From NCBI GenBank assembly GCA_017427545.1, contig JAFRSO010000076.1, forward strand, positions 1-64,000: DNA of 64,000 bases, given 5' to 3'. Below, one piece after another: positions 16,491 through 24,803 of the stretch. This stretch comes from Selenomonadaceae bacterium (lineage in GTDB: Bacteria; Bacillota; Negativicutes; Selenomonadales; Selenomonadaceae). The notes beneath the pieces were generated by a model. That model was given only the letters and a program-made list of their open reading frames with translations. It had not been told where the DNA came from and did not search any database. How positions within the stretch are numbered: the stretch's first letter is position 1; every line of letters begins with the position of its first letter. The position numbers and the translations under genes are program-made.

Positions 16491-17105
16491 ATGGTTGATG
16501 AATTTGATTTGACACCGAATCAGCTTGACGCCATGCGCGAAATCGGCAACGTCGGCGCGGGTAATGCTGCAACGGCTCTTTCGCAAGTGCTCAACAAAAA
16601 GATTGATATGAACGTCCCGAAAGTTTCGATTATCCCGATTGAAGACGTTCCCGACCTCGTGGGCGGCCCCGATGCTTTGATTGTCGCCGTATTCCTTCGC
16701 GTTTACGGCAAGGCTCCCGGCAATATCCTCTTCCTCATGCCCAAAGAAAACGCTTTCTACATGGTTGATGATTTGATGGGCAGACCTCACGGCACAACTC
16801 AAGAACTCGGCGAAATGGAAGTTTCAGCCCTCAAAGAAGTCGGAAATATTTTGACAGGCTCCTACCTCAATTCGTTTTTCCACTTCACGAATATCTCAAT
16901 GATTCCGTCGATACCGTCTTTGGCTATGGATATGGCGGGCGCAATTTTAAATATCGTTCTCGTTCAGCTGGGGCAAATGGGCGATCATGCAATGGTTATC
17001 GAAACAAAATTCTTGGCAGAAGACGACAGCGTAAACGGACACTTTTTCCTTGTACCCGATCCCGGCTCGTTGGGAACTCTGGTCAAGGCTGTAGGAGTTG
17101 AATAA
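16491..17105 (+). CDS. cheC: CheY-P phosphatase CheC
   Basis: 204 residues from ATG 16491, chosen because GGAGATGA lies 5 nt upstream (a TTG at 16464 has no such site). CheC hydrolyses CheY-P and pairs with CheD. Two copies of the phosphatase motif are present: AMREIGNVGAGNAATAL and SALKEVGNILTGSYLNSF, each with the Glu and Asn expected for catalysis. CheC/CheD are typical of Firmicutes, Thermotogae and Archaea and are absent from E. coli, which supports the taxonomic reading. It is separated from cheD by 2 nt. Confidence 0.95.
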   Translation: MVDEFDLTPNQLDAMREIGNVGAGNAATALSQVLNKKIDMNVPKVSIIPIEDVPDLVGGPDALIVAVFLRVYGKAPGNILFLMPKENAFYMVDDLMGRPHGTTQELGEMEVSALKEVGNILTGSYLNSFFHFTNISMIPSIPSLAMDMAGAILNIVLVQLGQMGDHAMVIETKFLAEDDSVNGHFFLVPDPGSLGTLVKAVGVE

Positions 17106-17107
17106 TT

Positions 17108-17593
17108 ATGGCAGCTCTTATCAAGGTTGGTATGGCTGATTACAAGGTCGGGCGCAATCCCGATACTCTCATAAGTTACGGTTTGGGTTCATGCATTGGC
17201 GTTTCACTTTACGACCCGATTAAAAAAGTCGGCGGGCTGTTGCATATCATGTTGCCCGACAGCACTCAAGCAAGGGCAAGTGATAATCCCGCGAAATTTG
17301 CCGATACCGGTATTCCGCTCATGATTAATGATGTTGTAGCTCTCGGCGCAACCAAAGCTCGACTTGTCGCAAAACTTGCGGGCGGTGCGCAAATGTTCGC
17401 CTTTTCCAACGCAAGCGACATTATGAAAGTCGGCAACAGAAATGCTGAAACTTGCAAGCAAATCTTGAGGCGCAACGGCATTAAAATTGTTGCAGAGGAT
17501 ACGGGCGGCAACTACGGGCGCACAGTTTCAATCGACTTGGCGACCGGCTCTTATAAAGTCAAAACCATTGACCGCGGCGAAAAAAATATTTAA
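17108..17593 (+). CDS. cheD: Chemoreceptor glutamine deamidase CheD
   Basis: 161 residues, ATG two bases after cheC. It deamidates receptor glutamines and stimulates CheC. The catalytic Cys is in SYGLGSCIGVSLYD and the His in GGLLHIMLPDS, with a conserved Thr/Gly segment ARLVAKLAGGAQMF further on. The C-terminal part (RNGIKIVAEDTGGNYGRTVS) follows the family. Length is normal. A 7-mer hairpin follows, inside the operon. Confidence 0.95.
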   Translation: MAALIKVGMADYKVGRNPDTLISYGLGSCIGVSLYDPIKKVGGLLHIMLPDSTQARASDNPAKFADTGIPLMINDVVALGATKARLVAKLAGGAQMFAFSNASDIMKVGNRNAETCKQILRRNGIKIVAEDTGGNYGRTVSIDLATGSYKVKTIDRGEKNI

Positions 17594-17604
17594 GATTTAA
17601 GGTA

Positions 17605-17650
17605 ACAGGGATTAGGGATTAGGGATTAGAAAAATCTTTTCCCTAATCTG
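17605..17650. repeat. 7-mer repeat hairpin after cheD
   Basis: GGGATTA appears three times in tandem, then a short AT loop and the complement CCCTAAT. The unit differs from the TAGGAAC form seen near cheB, but the design is the same. Confidence 0.75.
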
Positions 17651-17670
17651 CCGCCGAGGTGGTGAAAACT

Positions 17671-18072
17671 TTGACAGGATTTTACGGTTATCTTGAAAGC
17701 GTCATGCCCATCAAAAGAATTTTAATCTCACTGGCGGTCGGCATGGTCTCATTCTTTATCGTACTCATTTCGGGGCTGACAAGCGATTTCGTGCGCGGAG
17801 AAACTGTTGCGTCGCGGACTTTTTCAGCCTTTTCTTTTACCAGTTTGATGAGTTTTATTTTTTTGATGAGTTGCGAGGAATACGCGATTTTCAAGACGAA
17901 GCGCGAGCTTGAACATTTCATTGACGACGCGCCCATTGCCGAGACCGGTGAAAATTTTAATCGTGCGGAATATCTTCATGTGGAAGTGAAGCCTGCAACG
18001 GAGCCTGAACCCGTCGCGGAAAATTCTTTCCGGCCGATGAATTTTGAACAGCCATTGGGAGTTAGGAATTAG
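17671..18072 (+). CDS. Small membrane protein upstream of fliA, not recognised
   Basis: 133 residues if it starts at TTG 17671, with GAGGTGGTGA 6 nt upstream (GTG 17659 is within that site). Two hydrophobic helices (RILISLAVGMVSFFIVLISG and FTSLMSFIFLMSCEE) are followed by a charged cytoplasmic tail rich in Glu and Pro that runs to the C-terminus. No enzyme motif. The position between cheD and fliA recalls other small genes found there in Firmicute motility operons. The last codons (GVRN) and the stop overlap a 7-mer array, so the true C-terminus may have been altered. Confidence 0.6.
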   Translation: MTGFYGYLESVMPIKRILISLAVGMVSFFIVLISGLTSDFVRGETVASRTFSAFSFTSLMSFIFLMSCEEYAIFKTKRELEHFIDDAPIAETGENFNRAEYLHVEVKPATEPEPVAENSFRPMNFEQPLGVRN

Positions 18073-18094
18073 TGGTTAGTTAGTACTTAGGTAG
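18057..18094. repeat. Degenerate 7-mer array, left side of element copy B
   Basis: GAGTTAG, GAATTAG, TGGTTAG and TTAGTAC-like units run from the end of the membrane-protein gene into element copy B. The complementary arm is at 18253-18284, beyond the element. Confidence 0.6.
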
Positions 18095-18248
18095 AGTTCA
18101 ATAACTATTCCGTAGCGTGTGATGTTTTTTATATTTATGTCTACTTTTCTTTGCTTGCCCATTTAGCGTGAGAGCTGTTAGCTAGTAGCTGGTAGCTAAC
18201 AGCTAAAACCCTCAGTGCGCGGGCGGGGCCGTCATCCATGACGGCCTC
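18095..18248 (+). repeat. Dispersed intergenic element, copy B (internally altered)
   Basis: It shares with copy C the start (TTCAATAACTATTCCG versus TTGAATGACTATTCCG), the CTACTTTTCTTTG arm and the end CTCAGTGCGCGGGC...GCCGTCAT-ATGACGGC. The middle of copies A and C is missing and a TAGCTGT-type 7-mer hairpin (about 18170-18204) stands in its place. Confidence 0.7.
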
Positions 18249-18252
18249 TAAA

Positions 18253-18284
18253 AAACTAGTTCTAGTTCCTAGTTCCTAGTTCCT
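18253..18284. repeat. 7-mer array, right side of element copy B
   Basis: Four TTCCTAG units in tandem just before the fliA ribosome-binding site. They are complementary to TAGGAAC-type arrays elsewhere and, less perfectly, to the arm at 18057-18094. Confidence 0.75.
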
Positions 18285-18303
18285 ACAAGGACGGTGATAA
18301 GCT

Positions 18304-19056
18304 GTGGAAAATGACGCGAAAATCAAAGACATGACGCCGTTGTGGATAAAGTATCGCGAGACAAAATCCGTGGAGATACGCAACGCAATTGCCGAATATT
18401 ATTTGCCGCTCGTTAGGATTGTCTGCGGACGGTTGGCAGTCAGTTTACCGCAACATTTGGACAAGGACGACCTTTTGAGCAGCGGCTTTTTCGGACTGCT
18501 CGACGCGATTGACCGTTTCGACATCACGCGCAACATAAAATTTGAAACTTATGCGGGCGTTCGGATTCGCGGCGCAATGATTGATTATCTTCGCTCAAAA
18601 GATTGGATACCCGTTTCAATGCGCCAAAAAATTCGCAAGTACGAACAAACGGTTTCGCGCTTGGAAAATGAATTGGGGCGTTCGGCGACCGATAAAGAAT
18701 TGGCGGAGGCGTTGGAAATTTCGATTGAGGAATTGCAAACGCTCGTCAATCAGTGCAATTCGGCAACGGTCATTCCGCTTGAAGATTATCTCAAAACTGA
18801 CGCCGCTGAAGCAGTCGACACTAACCCGACGAACTCAACGGAGCTTTTTGAGATAAAGGAAACTCTTGCAAAGGCGATTGAACGTCTGCCGGAAAAAGAA
18901 CGGATTGTCGTGTCGCTGTACTATTACGAAGAGATGACGTTAAAGGAAATCAGCTTGATTTTGCATTTGACGGAGGCGCGAATCTCTCAACTTCACACGA
19001 AGGCAATTTTCAGGATGCGCGGTTATTTGGCGCAAAACAAAGAAGACTTACTTTAG
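18304..19056 (+). CDS. fliA: Flagellar/chemotaxis sigma factor (sigma-28/sigma-D)
   Basis: 250 residues from GTG 18304, with AAGGACGGTGA upstream. It directs RNA polymerase to late flagellar and chemotaxis genes. Region 2 is seen in GFFGLLDAIDRFDITRNIKFETYAGVRIRGAMIDYLR, region 3 in the middle (ELGRSATDKELAEAL), and region 4 in EKERIVVSLYYYEEMTLKEIS with the recognition helix LTEARISQLHTKA. Lack of an N-terminal region 1.1 fits this class. The TAG stop lies inside the first unit of a 7-mer array, so the array abuts or has trimmed the reading frame. Confidence 0.95.
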   Translation: MENDAKIKDMTPLWIKYRETKSVEIRNAIAEYYLPLVRIVCGRLAVSLPQHLDKDDLLSSGFFGLLDAIDRFDITRNIKFETYAGVRIRGAMIDYLRSKDWIPVSMRQKIRKYEQTVSRLENELGRSATDKELAEALEISIEELQTLVNQCNSATVIPLEDYLKTDAAEAVDTNPTNSTELFEIKETLAKAIERLPEKERIVVSLYYYEEMTLKEISLILHLTEARISQLHTKAIFRMRGYLAQNKEDLL

Positions 19057-19128
19057 GAACTAGGAACTGGGAACTAGGAACTAGTTTTTACTATTCCCTA
19101 ACCTCTACTAGTTCCTAGTTCCTAATTG
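19054..19128. repeat. 7-mer repeat hairpin after fliA
   Basis: TAGGAAC, TAGGAAC, TGGGAAC, TAGGAAC, TAG, then an AT-rich loop, then CTAGTTCCTAGTTCCTAA. The fliA stop codon is the first TAG. Confidence 0.8.
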
Positions 19129-19147
19129 ATAGAAAGGAGGACGCGGG

Positions 19148-20809
19148 ATGAGCGAAAATCTTATCTTGGGCGGCCCAGCCTCCGGTTATAAATACGAATT
19201 CAGACCGGACGGCGTGTATCTTACGGTTTATCCCAACGTGGATGGCGAGCGGCTTTTTGAGCTGTCCGACATGCGCCAAATTCTGCGCGATTGTAAGGTT
19301 TTAGATTATGATGTCGGAATTCTTTCGCGGACGATGCGTGAGGCAAATGGTCGGCCGCAAAAAATTGCCGAACCCGTAAATATCACCAAGGAAGAGTTGG
19401 AAGCTGTAGTCGGCGGCGAAGATATTTTTACGGGCAATGAGGAGGAGGAACCTTACGCCCGACTTATCGTTGAAATGCCTCGCGACAAAATGAAGGCGAC
19501 AATTCGTTACGATACGCGCGAAGGTGCACGCCTTCCGACGAAAGAAATGGTTATGGCGGCATTGGCGGACGCCGGCGTTGTTTACGGCATTAATGAAGAT
19601 TCTATCGATAACGGAATCAGAAGCTTGACGCCTTTTGTAGCGGCGGAAGGTCTTATGCCTATTCCCGGTGAAAATGCTTACATCGACAGAAAATTTAATT
19701 TGGGCACGCAGGGCAAGCCGATTATCGACGAATACGGCAAGGCCGATTATAAGGATTTGAATTTGTTCGTGCTCGTCAAAGAGAATCAGACGCTGGCAAT
19801 CCGTATTCCGCAGACGAAAGGTACGCCCGGTAAAAATATTTTAGGTGAACCTGTTCCCGCGCAGAACGGCAGACCGATTCCCATGCCTGAAGGAAAAAAT
19901 ACCAAAGTCGTCGGCGAACACAGATTGATTGCTACGGTAAACGGTCAGATTGTCGACAAAGGCTCGCGGATAAGTGTCGACCCGCGGCTTGAAATTAAAG
20001 GCGGCGTCGGAGTTCAGACGGGCGATATTGATTTTGACGGCACTGTTCAGATTAGAGGCGACGTTGAGCAGGGTTTCAAGGTCAAGGCGACGGGCGATAT
20101 TGAAATTAAAGGTTCCGTCAATGGCGCGGAAGTCAGCGGGCGCAATGTTTACATAAGCGGCGGCGTCACCGGTGCTGACAGGGCAAAAATTTTCGCGGAA
20201 CATGACGTGCGCACTGCCTTTGCGGAAAATGCGTTGATTGAGGCGGGCAACGACGTTTTCATTGCCGATATCGCGTTGCACTCTCAAATTCGCGCGGGCA
20301 AAAGATTAATCATGGAGGATAAGCACGGTCAAGTTACCGGCGGGCATATCGTAGCCGGCGAAATGATCAGCGTCAAAATCATCGGCAACACGTCATTTGT
20401 CGTTACTAAAGTTTCAGTCGGTGTCGACCCGAACCTCCAAAAAGAATATCAAGCGTTGCGCAAGGCTTACAAAGAATCCAAGCGGCGGTTGACTCACATA
20501 ACTCAAACACTCAACACGCTGTCGAAGATTGACATTAACAAATTGCCGAAAGCCCGCGTCGAGTCGATAAACGCGCTGACACGTTCGCAATTTCCGTTGG
20601 CAGGGCAAATTAAACGTGATGAGAAGAGAATTTTGGAGATTGAAACGCAACTTACCAACATGAAGAACGGCAAGATTCGAGTGAGCGGGACGATTTATCC
20701 CGGCACGCGTCTTTCCGTCAACAACATTTTGAAAAGCATTCAGTCCGAGTATAAGCACTGCTCAATTTCGCTCAATGAAAATGGTGAAGTTGATGTCGGG
20801 CCGTATTGA
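19148..20809 (+). CDS. FapA/DUF342-type polymer-binding protein
   Basis: 553 residues, ATG with GGAGGA upstream. The N-terminal third is a mixed domain; the centre has the DUF342 blocks GTPGKNILGEPVPAQNGRPI and the glycine-rich beta-helix RISVDPRLEIKGGVGVQTGD, IKGSVNGAEVSGRNVYISGG and DKHGQVTGGHIVAGEMI. A C-terminal coiled coil (YQALRKAYKESKRRLTHI to about 505) follows. Such genes regularly sit beside fliA in Firmicute and Vibrio motility loci; the role is not settled (cell-surface or polar organisation has been proposed). The protein is cytosolic by appearance, with no signal peptide. Confidence 0.85.
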   Translation: MSENLILGGPASGYKYEFRPDGVYLTVYPNVDGERLFELSDMRQILRDCKVLDYDVGILSRTMREANGRPQKIAEPVNITKEELEAVVGGEDIFTGNEEEEPYARLIVEMPRDKMKATIRYDTREGARLPTKEMVMAALADAGVVYGINEDSIDNGIRSLTPFVAAEGLMPIPGENAYIDRKFNLGTQGKPIIDEYGKADYKDLNLFVLVKENQTLAIRIPQTKGTPGKNILGEPVPAQNGRPIPMPEGKNTKVVGEHRLIATVNGQIVDKGSRISVDPRLEIKGGVGVQTGDIDFDGTVQIRGDVEQGFKVKATGDIEIKGSVNGAEVSGRNVYISGGVTGADRAKIFAEHDVRTAFAENALIEAGNDVFIADIALHSQIRAGKRLIMEDKHGQVTGGHIVAGEMISVKIIGNTSFVVTKVSVGVDPNLQKEYQALRKAYKESKRRLTHITQTLNTLSKIDINKLPKARVESINALTRSQFPLAGQIKRDEKRILEIETQLTNMKNGKIRVSGTIYPGTRLSVNNILKSIQSEYKHCSISLNENGEVDVGPY

Positions 20810-20844
20810 TTAGGAACTAGGAACTAGTAGCTAACAGCTAGCAG
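20810..20844. repeat. Mixed 7-mer array after the FapA-like gene
   Basis: TAGGAACTAGGAACTAG is followed directly by CTAACAGCTAGC, so two unit types (TAGGAAC and TAGCTGT) are joined in one array. It ends just before the next ribosome-binding site. Confidence 0.7.
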
Positions 20845-20859
20845 AAGGGGGTTTTGAAA

Positions 20860-21183
20860 ATGGTACTTGCACCGGTCGGAGTACAAATGACATATGCGAA
20901 CGCAAATAACGCGGCTCAAGTTCAGCACGACATGAACAACGCGTCGGCTTTGCAAAATGCATTTCAAACCGTGCGTGAAAAAGAGGACGCTCAACTTAAG
21001 CAAAAGCAGGTTCGCGATAAGGAAGAGGCGGAAGGTCGTTTGATTAAGGACGATCCTGACCGTCGCAGCAGGCAGGGCGGTTATTATTACCGGAGTCAGC
21101 AACGCGAAGAGGATTTTGAGGACGAGGACGAAAATTATGCAGTCGATCCCAGGCGCGGGCATTTCTTGGATATTTCCTTGTGA
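20860..21183 (+). CDS. Small charged protein in the motility operon, not recognised
   Basis: 107 residues from ATG 20860, with AAGGGGG 7 nt upstream. The first 45 residues are Asn/Ala/Gln-rich and may form a helix; the middle is a Lys/Glu coiled coil; the end is very acidic (EEDFEDEDENYAV) and finishes with RRGHFLDISL. No signal peptide or membrane helix, no known domain. It lies 6 nt before the next gene, so the two are likely translated from one message. I cannot give a function. Confidence 0.65.
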   Translation: MVLAPVGVQMTYANANNAAQVQHDMNNASALQNAFQTVREKEDAQLKQKQVRDKEEAEGRLIKDDPDRRSRQGGYYYRSQQREEDFEDEDENYAVDPRRGHFLDISL

Positions 21184-21189
21184 GGCGTC

Positions 21190-22458
21190 ATGATTATTGA
21201 ATTAATGCTGTTGCTGATTGCAGTCGGCGCGGGAATTGTTTTCGTTGCATGGTCGAACACTCGAAGGCGTAAGCAAGATGTCCGCGAACGTCGGGAAGTC
21301 GAAGAGTCAACCGGCAAACTCAAAAGTGAACTTGAGCGGACGGCTAACGAAATTATCGGGCGCATGGAAAATCACGTCACGCACCTTGAAAACGTTTTGG
21401 ACGAATCCGAACGCAATCGGACGCAACTTGAAGGGCGCGTCACCGAGCTGAAAAAATTGCTCAAGAAAAGCGAAGGTCAATCCGGCGAAATACGCGACTT
21501 GTTGGCGAGGCTTGATGATGCCGGCGAAGAAGTCAACGCAATGCAACGGAAAATGGATGTCATGGAGCGGCGATTGAATATCGCAATGACGACGCCGATA
21601 CCAATGCAACAGCACGTCACAATCCCGCAAATGCCGCCGCTCGTCACGCCGGTAATCCCGCAATCACCGCCGCCGATAACTCAACCGATTGCGCCGATAA
21701 AAACCGCTCCGCCTCCGCAACCAACTCAACCAATTCAATCGGCTCAACCTCCTCCGCAAATTCAGCAACCTCCACCGCCTCCGCAGCCGAAAAAAATTCC
21801 CGTGGAGACAGTCACGCCTCCCGCCGCACCAATCAATCCTTTGGGGCCGATAACTTTACCGACACTCCGTCAGCAAAAAGTCGAACCGCCTGTTGAAAAC
21901 GCGTTTGATAAAATTTTGGAAGAGTCAATCGCCGAATCACCCAAAATTATTAAGCCGGACGAACCTCCGAAACCTCGAAAGTCAATCGTCCTCTCGCCGG
22001 AAAATAAACAGCCGGTTACGGTCGTTGAGGCAGATCCGGTCAAAATTGAGGCGACACGCAGGCGTTTAACTGAAGCGTCAGCGGAAATGGCAAAACATTC
22101 ACAGGAAGAATCGGACGTCGAACAGTCAAGGGCTTTGCAAAAGCGGCGTCGCACAAAAGATGTCAGGAAGGCGGCACTTGATGCAATACGGGCGGCTCAA
22201 GAAAGTTCTGCGCCTAAACCTGTCGAAAGACAGCCGGTAAAACCTCAACCTGTCAGAACGACGCCGATTAAACCGCCCGATAAAAAAATATTGCCCGAAC
22301 GTCGCGACCTCAAACTTGAAACTACGGACTCGTCGATAGTCAAGGAAATGTTGTTGTCGGGAATGTCAATCGAAGAAATTTCGCGTGAGACGGGACTTGG
22401 ACGCGGCGCAATAGAATTGATTCAGGAAATGACACGGAGGCAACTTGACAGAAGATAA
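21190..22458 (+). CDS. Membrane-anchored coiled-coil protein with C-terminal helix-turn-helix-like end (DUF6115-like)
   Basis: 422 residues. It starts with one membrane helix (IIELMLLLIAVGAGIVFVAW), then a long coiled coil (residues 35-135), a very Pro/Gln-rich segment (140-215), a charged linker and a C-terminal motif MLLSGMSIEEISRETGLGRG that resembles a short helix-turn-helix. This architecture matches proteins next to fliA in Selenomonas-like genomes, annotated as DUF6115 as far as I recall. Last gene of the motility operon; a terminator follows at once. A cell-pole or flagellar placement role would be speculative. Confidence 0.7.
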   Translation: MIIELMLLLIAVGAGIVFVAWSNTRRRKQDVRERREVEESTGKLKSELERTANEIIGRMENHVTHLENVLDESERNRTQLEGRVTELKKLLKKSEGQSGEIRDLLARLDDAGEEVNAMQRKMDVMERRLNIAMTTPIPMQQHVTIPQMPPLVTPVIPQSPPPITQPIAPIKTAPPPQPTQPIQSAQPPPQIQQPPPPPQPKKIPVETVTPPAAPINPLGPITLPTLRQQKVEPPVENAFDKILEESIAESPKIIKPDEPPKPRKSIVLSPENKQPVTVVEADPVKIEATRRRLTEASAEMAKHSQEESDVEQSRALQKRRRTKDVRKAALDAIRAAQESSAPKPVERQPVKPQPVRTTPIKPPDKKILPERRDLKLETTDSSIVKEMLLSGMSIEEISRETGLGRGAIELIQEMTRRQLDRR

Positions 22459-22462
22459 CGAA

Positions 22463-22489
22463 CCGCTCCTCGGTGAGCGGAATTTTTTT
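22463..22489 (+). terminator. Terminator of the motility operon
   Basis: CCGCTC and GAGCGG form a short GC stem closed by CTCGGT, then a run of seven T. It lies four bases after the preceding stop codon and closes the cheB-to-DUF6115 operon. Confidence 0.85.
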
Positions 22490-22506
22490 ACGGAAGGTGA
22501 TTTCTC

Positions 22507-23520
22507 TTGAACGCTCCAAAAATTTCAGTGATTATCCCGCTGTACAATTCCGAAAAATATATTCGTCAATGTTTGGTAAGCGTGCTTGCCTCGAAGTTCA
22601 CGGATTATGAATTGCTCGTCGTTGATGATCACTCGACGGATAACAGCCTTGCCGAAGTCAAAAAACTTTTGCCGCATTTCAACGGCCGTATGAAAATTTT
22701 ATCCACGGAAAAAAATTCGGGAGGTCCCGGTCTTCCACGCAACGTCGGTATCGAAAATGCTGCCGGCAAATACGTTACCTTCATAGACCACGATGATATA
22801 ATTTTGCCGGACGCGCTCGAACTTTTTTATAACACCGCGGAAATTTATAATGCCGATGTCGTTCACGCGGAAAGATATTTTATTTTCATACGTGAATTCA
22901 ACGGAAAAAATTTTATAGTTCAGCCTGATGAGCCTGGCAGAAATTTCGTTGATAAGCCGACGTTAGAGCCTGTTGATCTCGGTGCAAGAATGAATCATTT
23001 CGTAAGCAATTTTCATTGTATGCCGTGGAGTAAATTTTTCCGCCGCGATTTTCTGCTGGAAAATAAACTTCGCTTCCCGCACGGAATGCAAATGGGCGAA
23101 GATGTTTGCTTTTGCTTCAAATGCCTGTGCCTTGCAAAAAATTATATCCTCGTCCCCTATATCACAAATGCTCAAAGAGTCGGCACGCCTTCCGCCTCAC
23201 GTGTTTCTGTCAAAAACAAATCGGACGGCACCAGATTATTCTTGAGTATTTTGTTCTCTAAAGTAGGCGTCTTTGATGAATTCATGAACGGGCTTGAATT
23301 TTTCAAAAATAATCCCGCATATCACCGCAAAATTTTGAAATATATCATAGAAAACCATTTGAAATTCTTAAATCTTTTTAACGATTCGGAGCCGCACGCG
23401 ATACAAAAATTTTTCTTCGACGGGCTTCAAAATCCTCAATGGAATTCTGCCGCAAAAGACATTGTCGCTGCGCATTTTTACACCGAGTACCTTTTAAGAA
23501 TGTATCGTCGCCAAGATTAA
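22507..23520 (+). CDS. Family 2 glycosyltransferase
   Basis: 337 residues from TTG 22507, with AAGGTGAT upstream. GT-A fold: KISVIIPLYNSEKYIRQCL at the start, LLVVDDHSTDNS, GGPGLPRNVGIENAAGKYV and the nucleotide-metal motif DHDD (about residues 95-98). The rest is less conserved, with SKFFRRDFL and QMGEDVCFCFKC typical of family 2 enzymes that build surface glycans. Donor and acceptor sugars cannot be told. It follows the motility operon terminator; a link to flagellin glycosylation is only a possibility. Confidence 0.85.
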   Translation: MNAPKISVIIPLYNSEKYIRQCLVSVLASKFTDYELLVVDDHSTDNSLAEVKKLLPHFNGRMKILSTEKNSGGPGLPRNVGIENAAGKYVTFIDHDDIILPDALELFYNTAEIYNADVVHAERYFIFIREFNGKNFIVQPDEPGRNFVDKPTLEPVDLGARMNHFVSNFHCMPWSKFFRRDFLLENKLRFPHGMQMGEDVCFCFKCLCLAKNYILVPYITNAQRVGTPSASRVSVKNKSDGTRLFLSILFSKVGVFDEFMNGLEFFKNNPAYHRKILKYIIENHLKFLNLFNDSEPHAIQKFFFDGLQNPQWNSAAKDIVAAHFYTEYLLRMYRRQD

Positions 23521-23564
23521 CATGGCGCGTCCCGAAGCCGAAAAAAATTTTTTTCAAAAAGTAC

Positions 23565-23593
23565 TTGCCAAAATCAAAGTTATGTGCTATATT
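23565..23593 (+). promoter_or_regulatory. Predicted promoter of the tRNA cluster
   Basis: TTGCCA and TATATT are exactly 17 nt apart, 16 nt before the tRNA-Lys gene, a normal distance for a stable-RNA promoter. Confidence 0.7.
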
Positions 23594-23609
23594 ACGTCCT
23601 GTTGATTCT

Positions 23610-23685
23610 GATTCGCTAGCTCAGTCGGTAGAGCACCTGACTTTTAATCAGGGTGTCCCGGATTCGAGTTCCGGGCGGATCACCA
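23610..23685 (+). tRNA. tRNA-Lys (anticodon TTT)
   Basis: Cloverleaf of 76 nt with acceptor arm GATTCGC/GCGGATC, D arm AGCTCAGTCGGTAGAGC, anticodon loop CTTTTAA, T arm GGATTCGAGTTCC and encoded CCA end. Confidence 0.97.
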
Positions 23686-23689
23686 TCAT

Positions 23690-23764
23690 GGCGCCATCGT
23701 CAAGAGGTTAAGACACCGCCCTTTCACGGCGGGTTCGTGGGTTCGAATCCCGCTGGCGTCACCA
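23690..23764 (+). tRNA. tRNA-Glu (anticodon TTC)
   Basis: 75 nt, acceptor GGCGCCA/TGGCGTC, anticodon stem CCGCC/GGCGG with loop CTTTCAC, T loop GGTTCGAATCC and encoded CCA. It lies 4 nt after tRNA-Lys. Confidence 0.97.
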
Positions 23765-23770
23765 TATTGC

Positions 23771-23847
23771 GGCCCGGTAGTTTAGTTGGTTAGAATGCCG
23801 CCCTGTCACGGCGGAGGTCGTCGGTTCAAGTCCGATCCGGGTCGCCA
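23771..23847 (+). tRNA. tRNA-Asp (anticodon GTC)
   Basis: 77 nt, acceptor GGCCCGG/CCGGGTC, anticodon loop CTGTCAC, T loop GGTTCAAGTCC, encoded CCA. It lies 6 nt after tRNA-Glu. Confidence 0.97.
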
Positions 23848-23883
23848 TTTTATTTTCCCGAAAAAGTTTTGAGGTGTCGTATC

Positions 23884-24303
23884 ATGAAAAAAATTTTTGC
23901 GATAATGTTTTTGGCTGGCGCACTGATTTTAATCGGTCGATGCAATTCGGTTGAAGCGGCTGATTACTATATGGGCGTTTATCACAACGGTCAAGAAGCA
24001 TATCTGGACAGCTCATCAATTAGAACCAAAAATGAATATGTTAATGGCTATCACGACGGCGACACCCACACATGCACGGTGAAAGCGGTTTGGCCGGGAA
24101 GTAACAGCTATGATGTTGTGCGATATGAGATTTATGTCGGGCAGACGGTTGCTTTATATAAAAACGGCGAAAAGGTTTATCAAACGATTCGCGCGAAAGA
24201 TCCCAACTACCTGAAAAATAATCCCGTCGAAAACAACATTGTCAGATATTTTGAAAAGCTCACCACTCAAAATTGGAATTCGGTACCTGAACGCATACGC
24301 TGA
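23884..24303 (+). CDS. Small secreted protein, paralogue 1
   Basis: 139 residues from ATG 23884, with GAGGTG upstream. The signal peptide (KKIFAIMFLAGALILIG then RCNSVEA) is probably cut before ADYYMGVY. The Cys precedes no good lipobox, so secretion rather than lipidation is likely. The mature part has YHNGQEAYLDSSSI and a beta-rich run with Tyr and Val; no known domain. It lies inside a tRNA cluster and is followed by a second copy with an almost identical signal peptide, which points to tandem duplication. Function unknown. Confidence 0.7.
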   Translation: MKKIFAIMFLAGALILIGRCNSVEAADYYMGVYHNGQEAYLDSSSIRTKNEYVNGYHDGDTHTCTVKAVWPGSNSYDVVRYEIYVGQTVALYKNGEKVYQTIRAKDPNYLKNNPVENNIVRYFEKLTTQNWNSVPERIR

Positions 24304-24338
24304 ACATTTCCGCTTTGAAAATGATTTGAGGTAGTATC

Positions 24339-24713
24339 ATGAAGAAAATTTTTGCGATAATGTTTCTGGTTGGAACGCTGATTTTAATCGGTCAATGCAA
24401 TTCGGTTGAAGCTGCTGATGTTTATGTCGGAACGTATGACAGCGGCTATGATGCTTACTTGATGACGGAAAGTATACGCGGCGATTATAATTCCAGGTTC
24501 AATGTATACGGCGCGTACTATTGCACGATAAAAGCTGTGAGTGGCGGCGATGTTATTTATGTCGATTACAGTTTCCATAACGTCAGGCGAGAAACAGCGT
24601 TGCAAAGTGCGGCGTGGCGTTTCAAAAATTCGCAGGGCTTCGATGGTGTAGTCGGTGCCGGTACGCCGATTGAACGGACAATACTCAATTATTTGCTTAG
24701 AAATTATCGTTAA
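24339..24713 (+). CDS. Small secreted protein, paralogue 2
   Basis: 124 residues, ATG with GAGGTA upstream. The first 29 residues match paralogue 1 except for four changes; the DNA is also nearly the same there. The mature part keeps the VGTYDSGYDAYLMTESI pattern (compare MGVYHNGQEAYLDSSSI) but has diverged afterwards. It ends one base before tRNA-Phe. The DYDAYL-like start recalls periplasmic proteins common in Selenomonas genomes, from memory and unverified. Confidence 0.7.
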   Translation: MKKIFAIMFLVGTLILIGQCNSVEAADVYVGTYDSGYDAYLMTESIRGDYNSRFNVYGAYYCTIKAVSGGDVIYVDYSFHNVRRETALQSAAWRFKNSQGFDGVVGAGTPIERTILNYLLRNYR

Positions 24714-24714
24714 T

Positions 24715-24790
24715 GCCTCGGTAGCTCAGTTGGTAGAGCAGGGGACTGAAAATCCCCGTGTCAGTGGTTCGATTCCGCTCTGAGGCACCA
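24715..24790 (+). tRNA. tRNA-Phe (anticodon GAA)
   Basis: 76 nt, acceptor GCCTCGG/CTGAGGC, anticodon stem GGGGA/TCCCC with loop CTGAAAA, T loop GGTTCGATTCC, encoded CCA. It is separated from the Lys-Glu-Asp trio by the two secreted-protein genes, and a terminator follows. Confidence 0.97.
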
Positions 24791-24803
24791 TAAAGAAAAT
24801 TAC

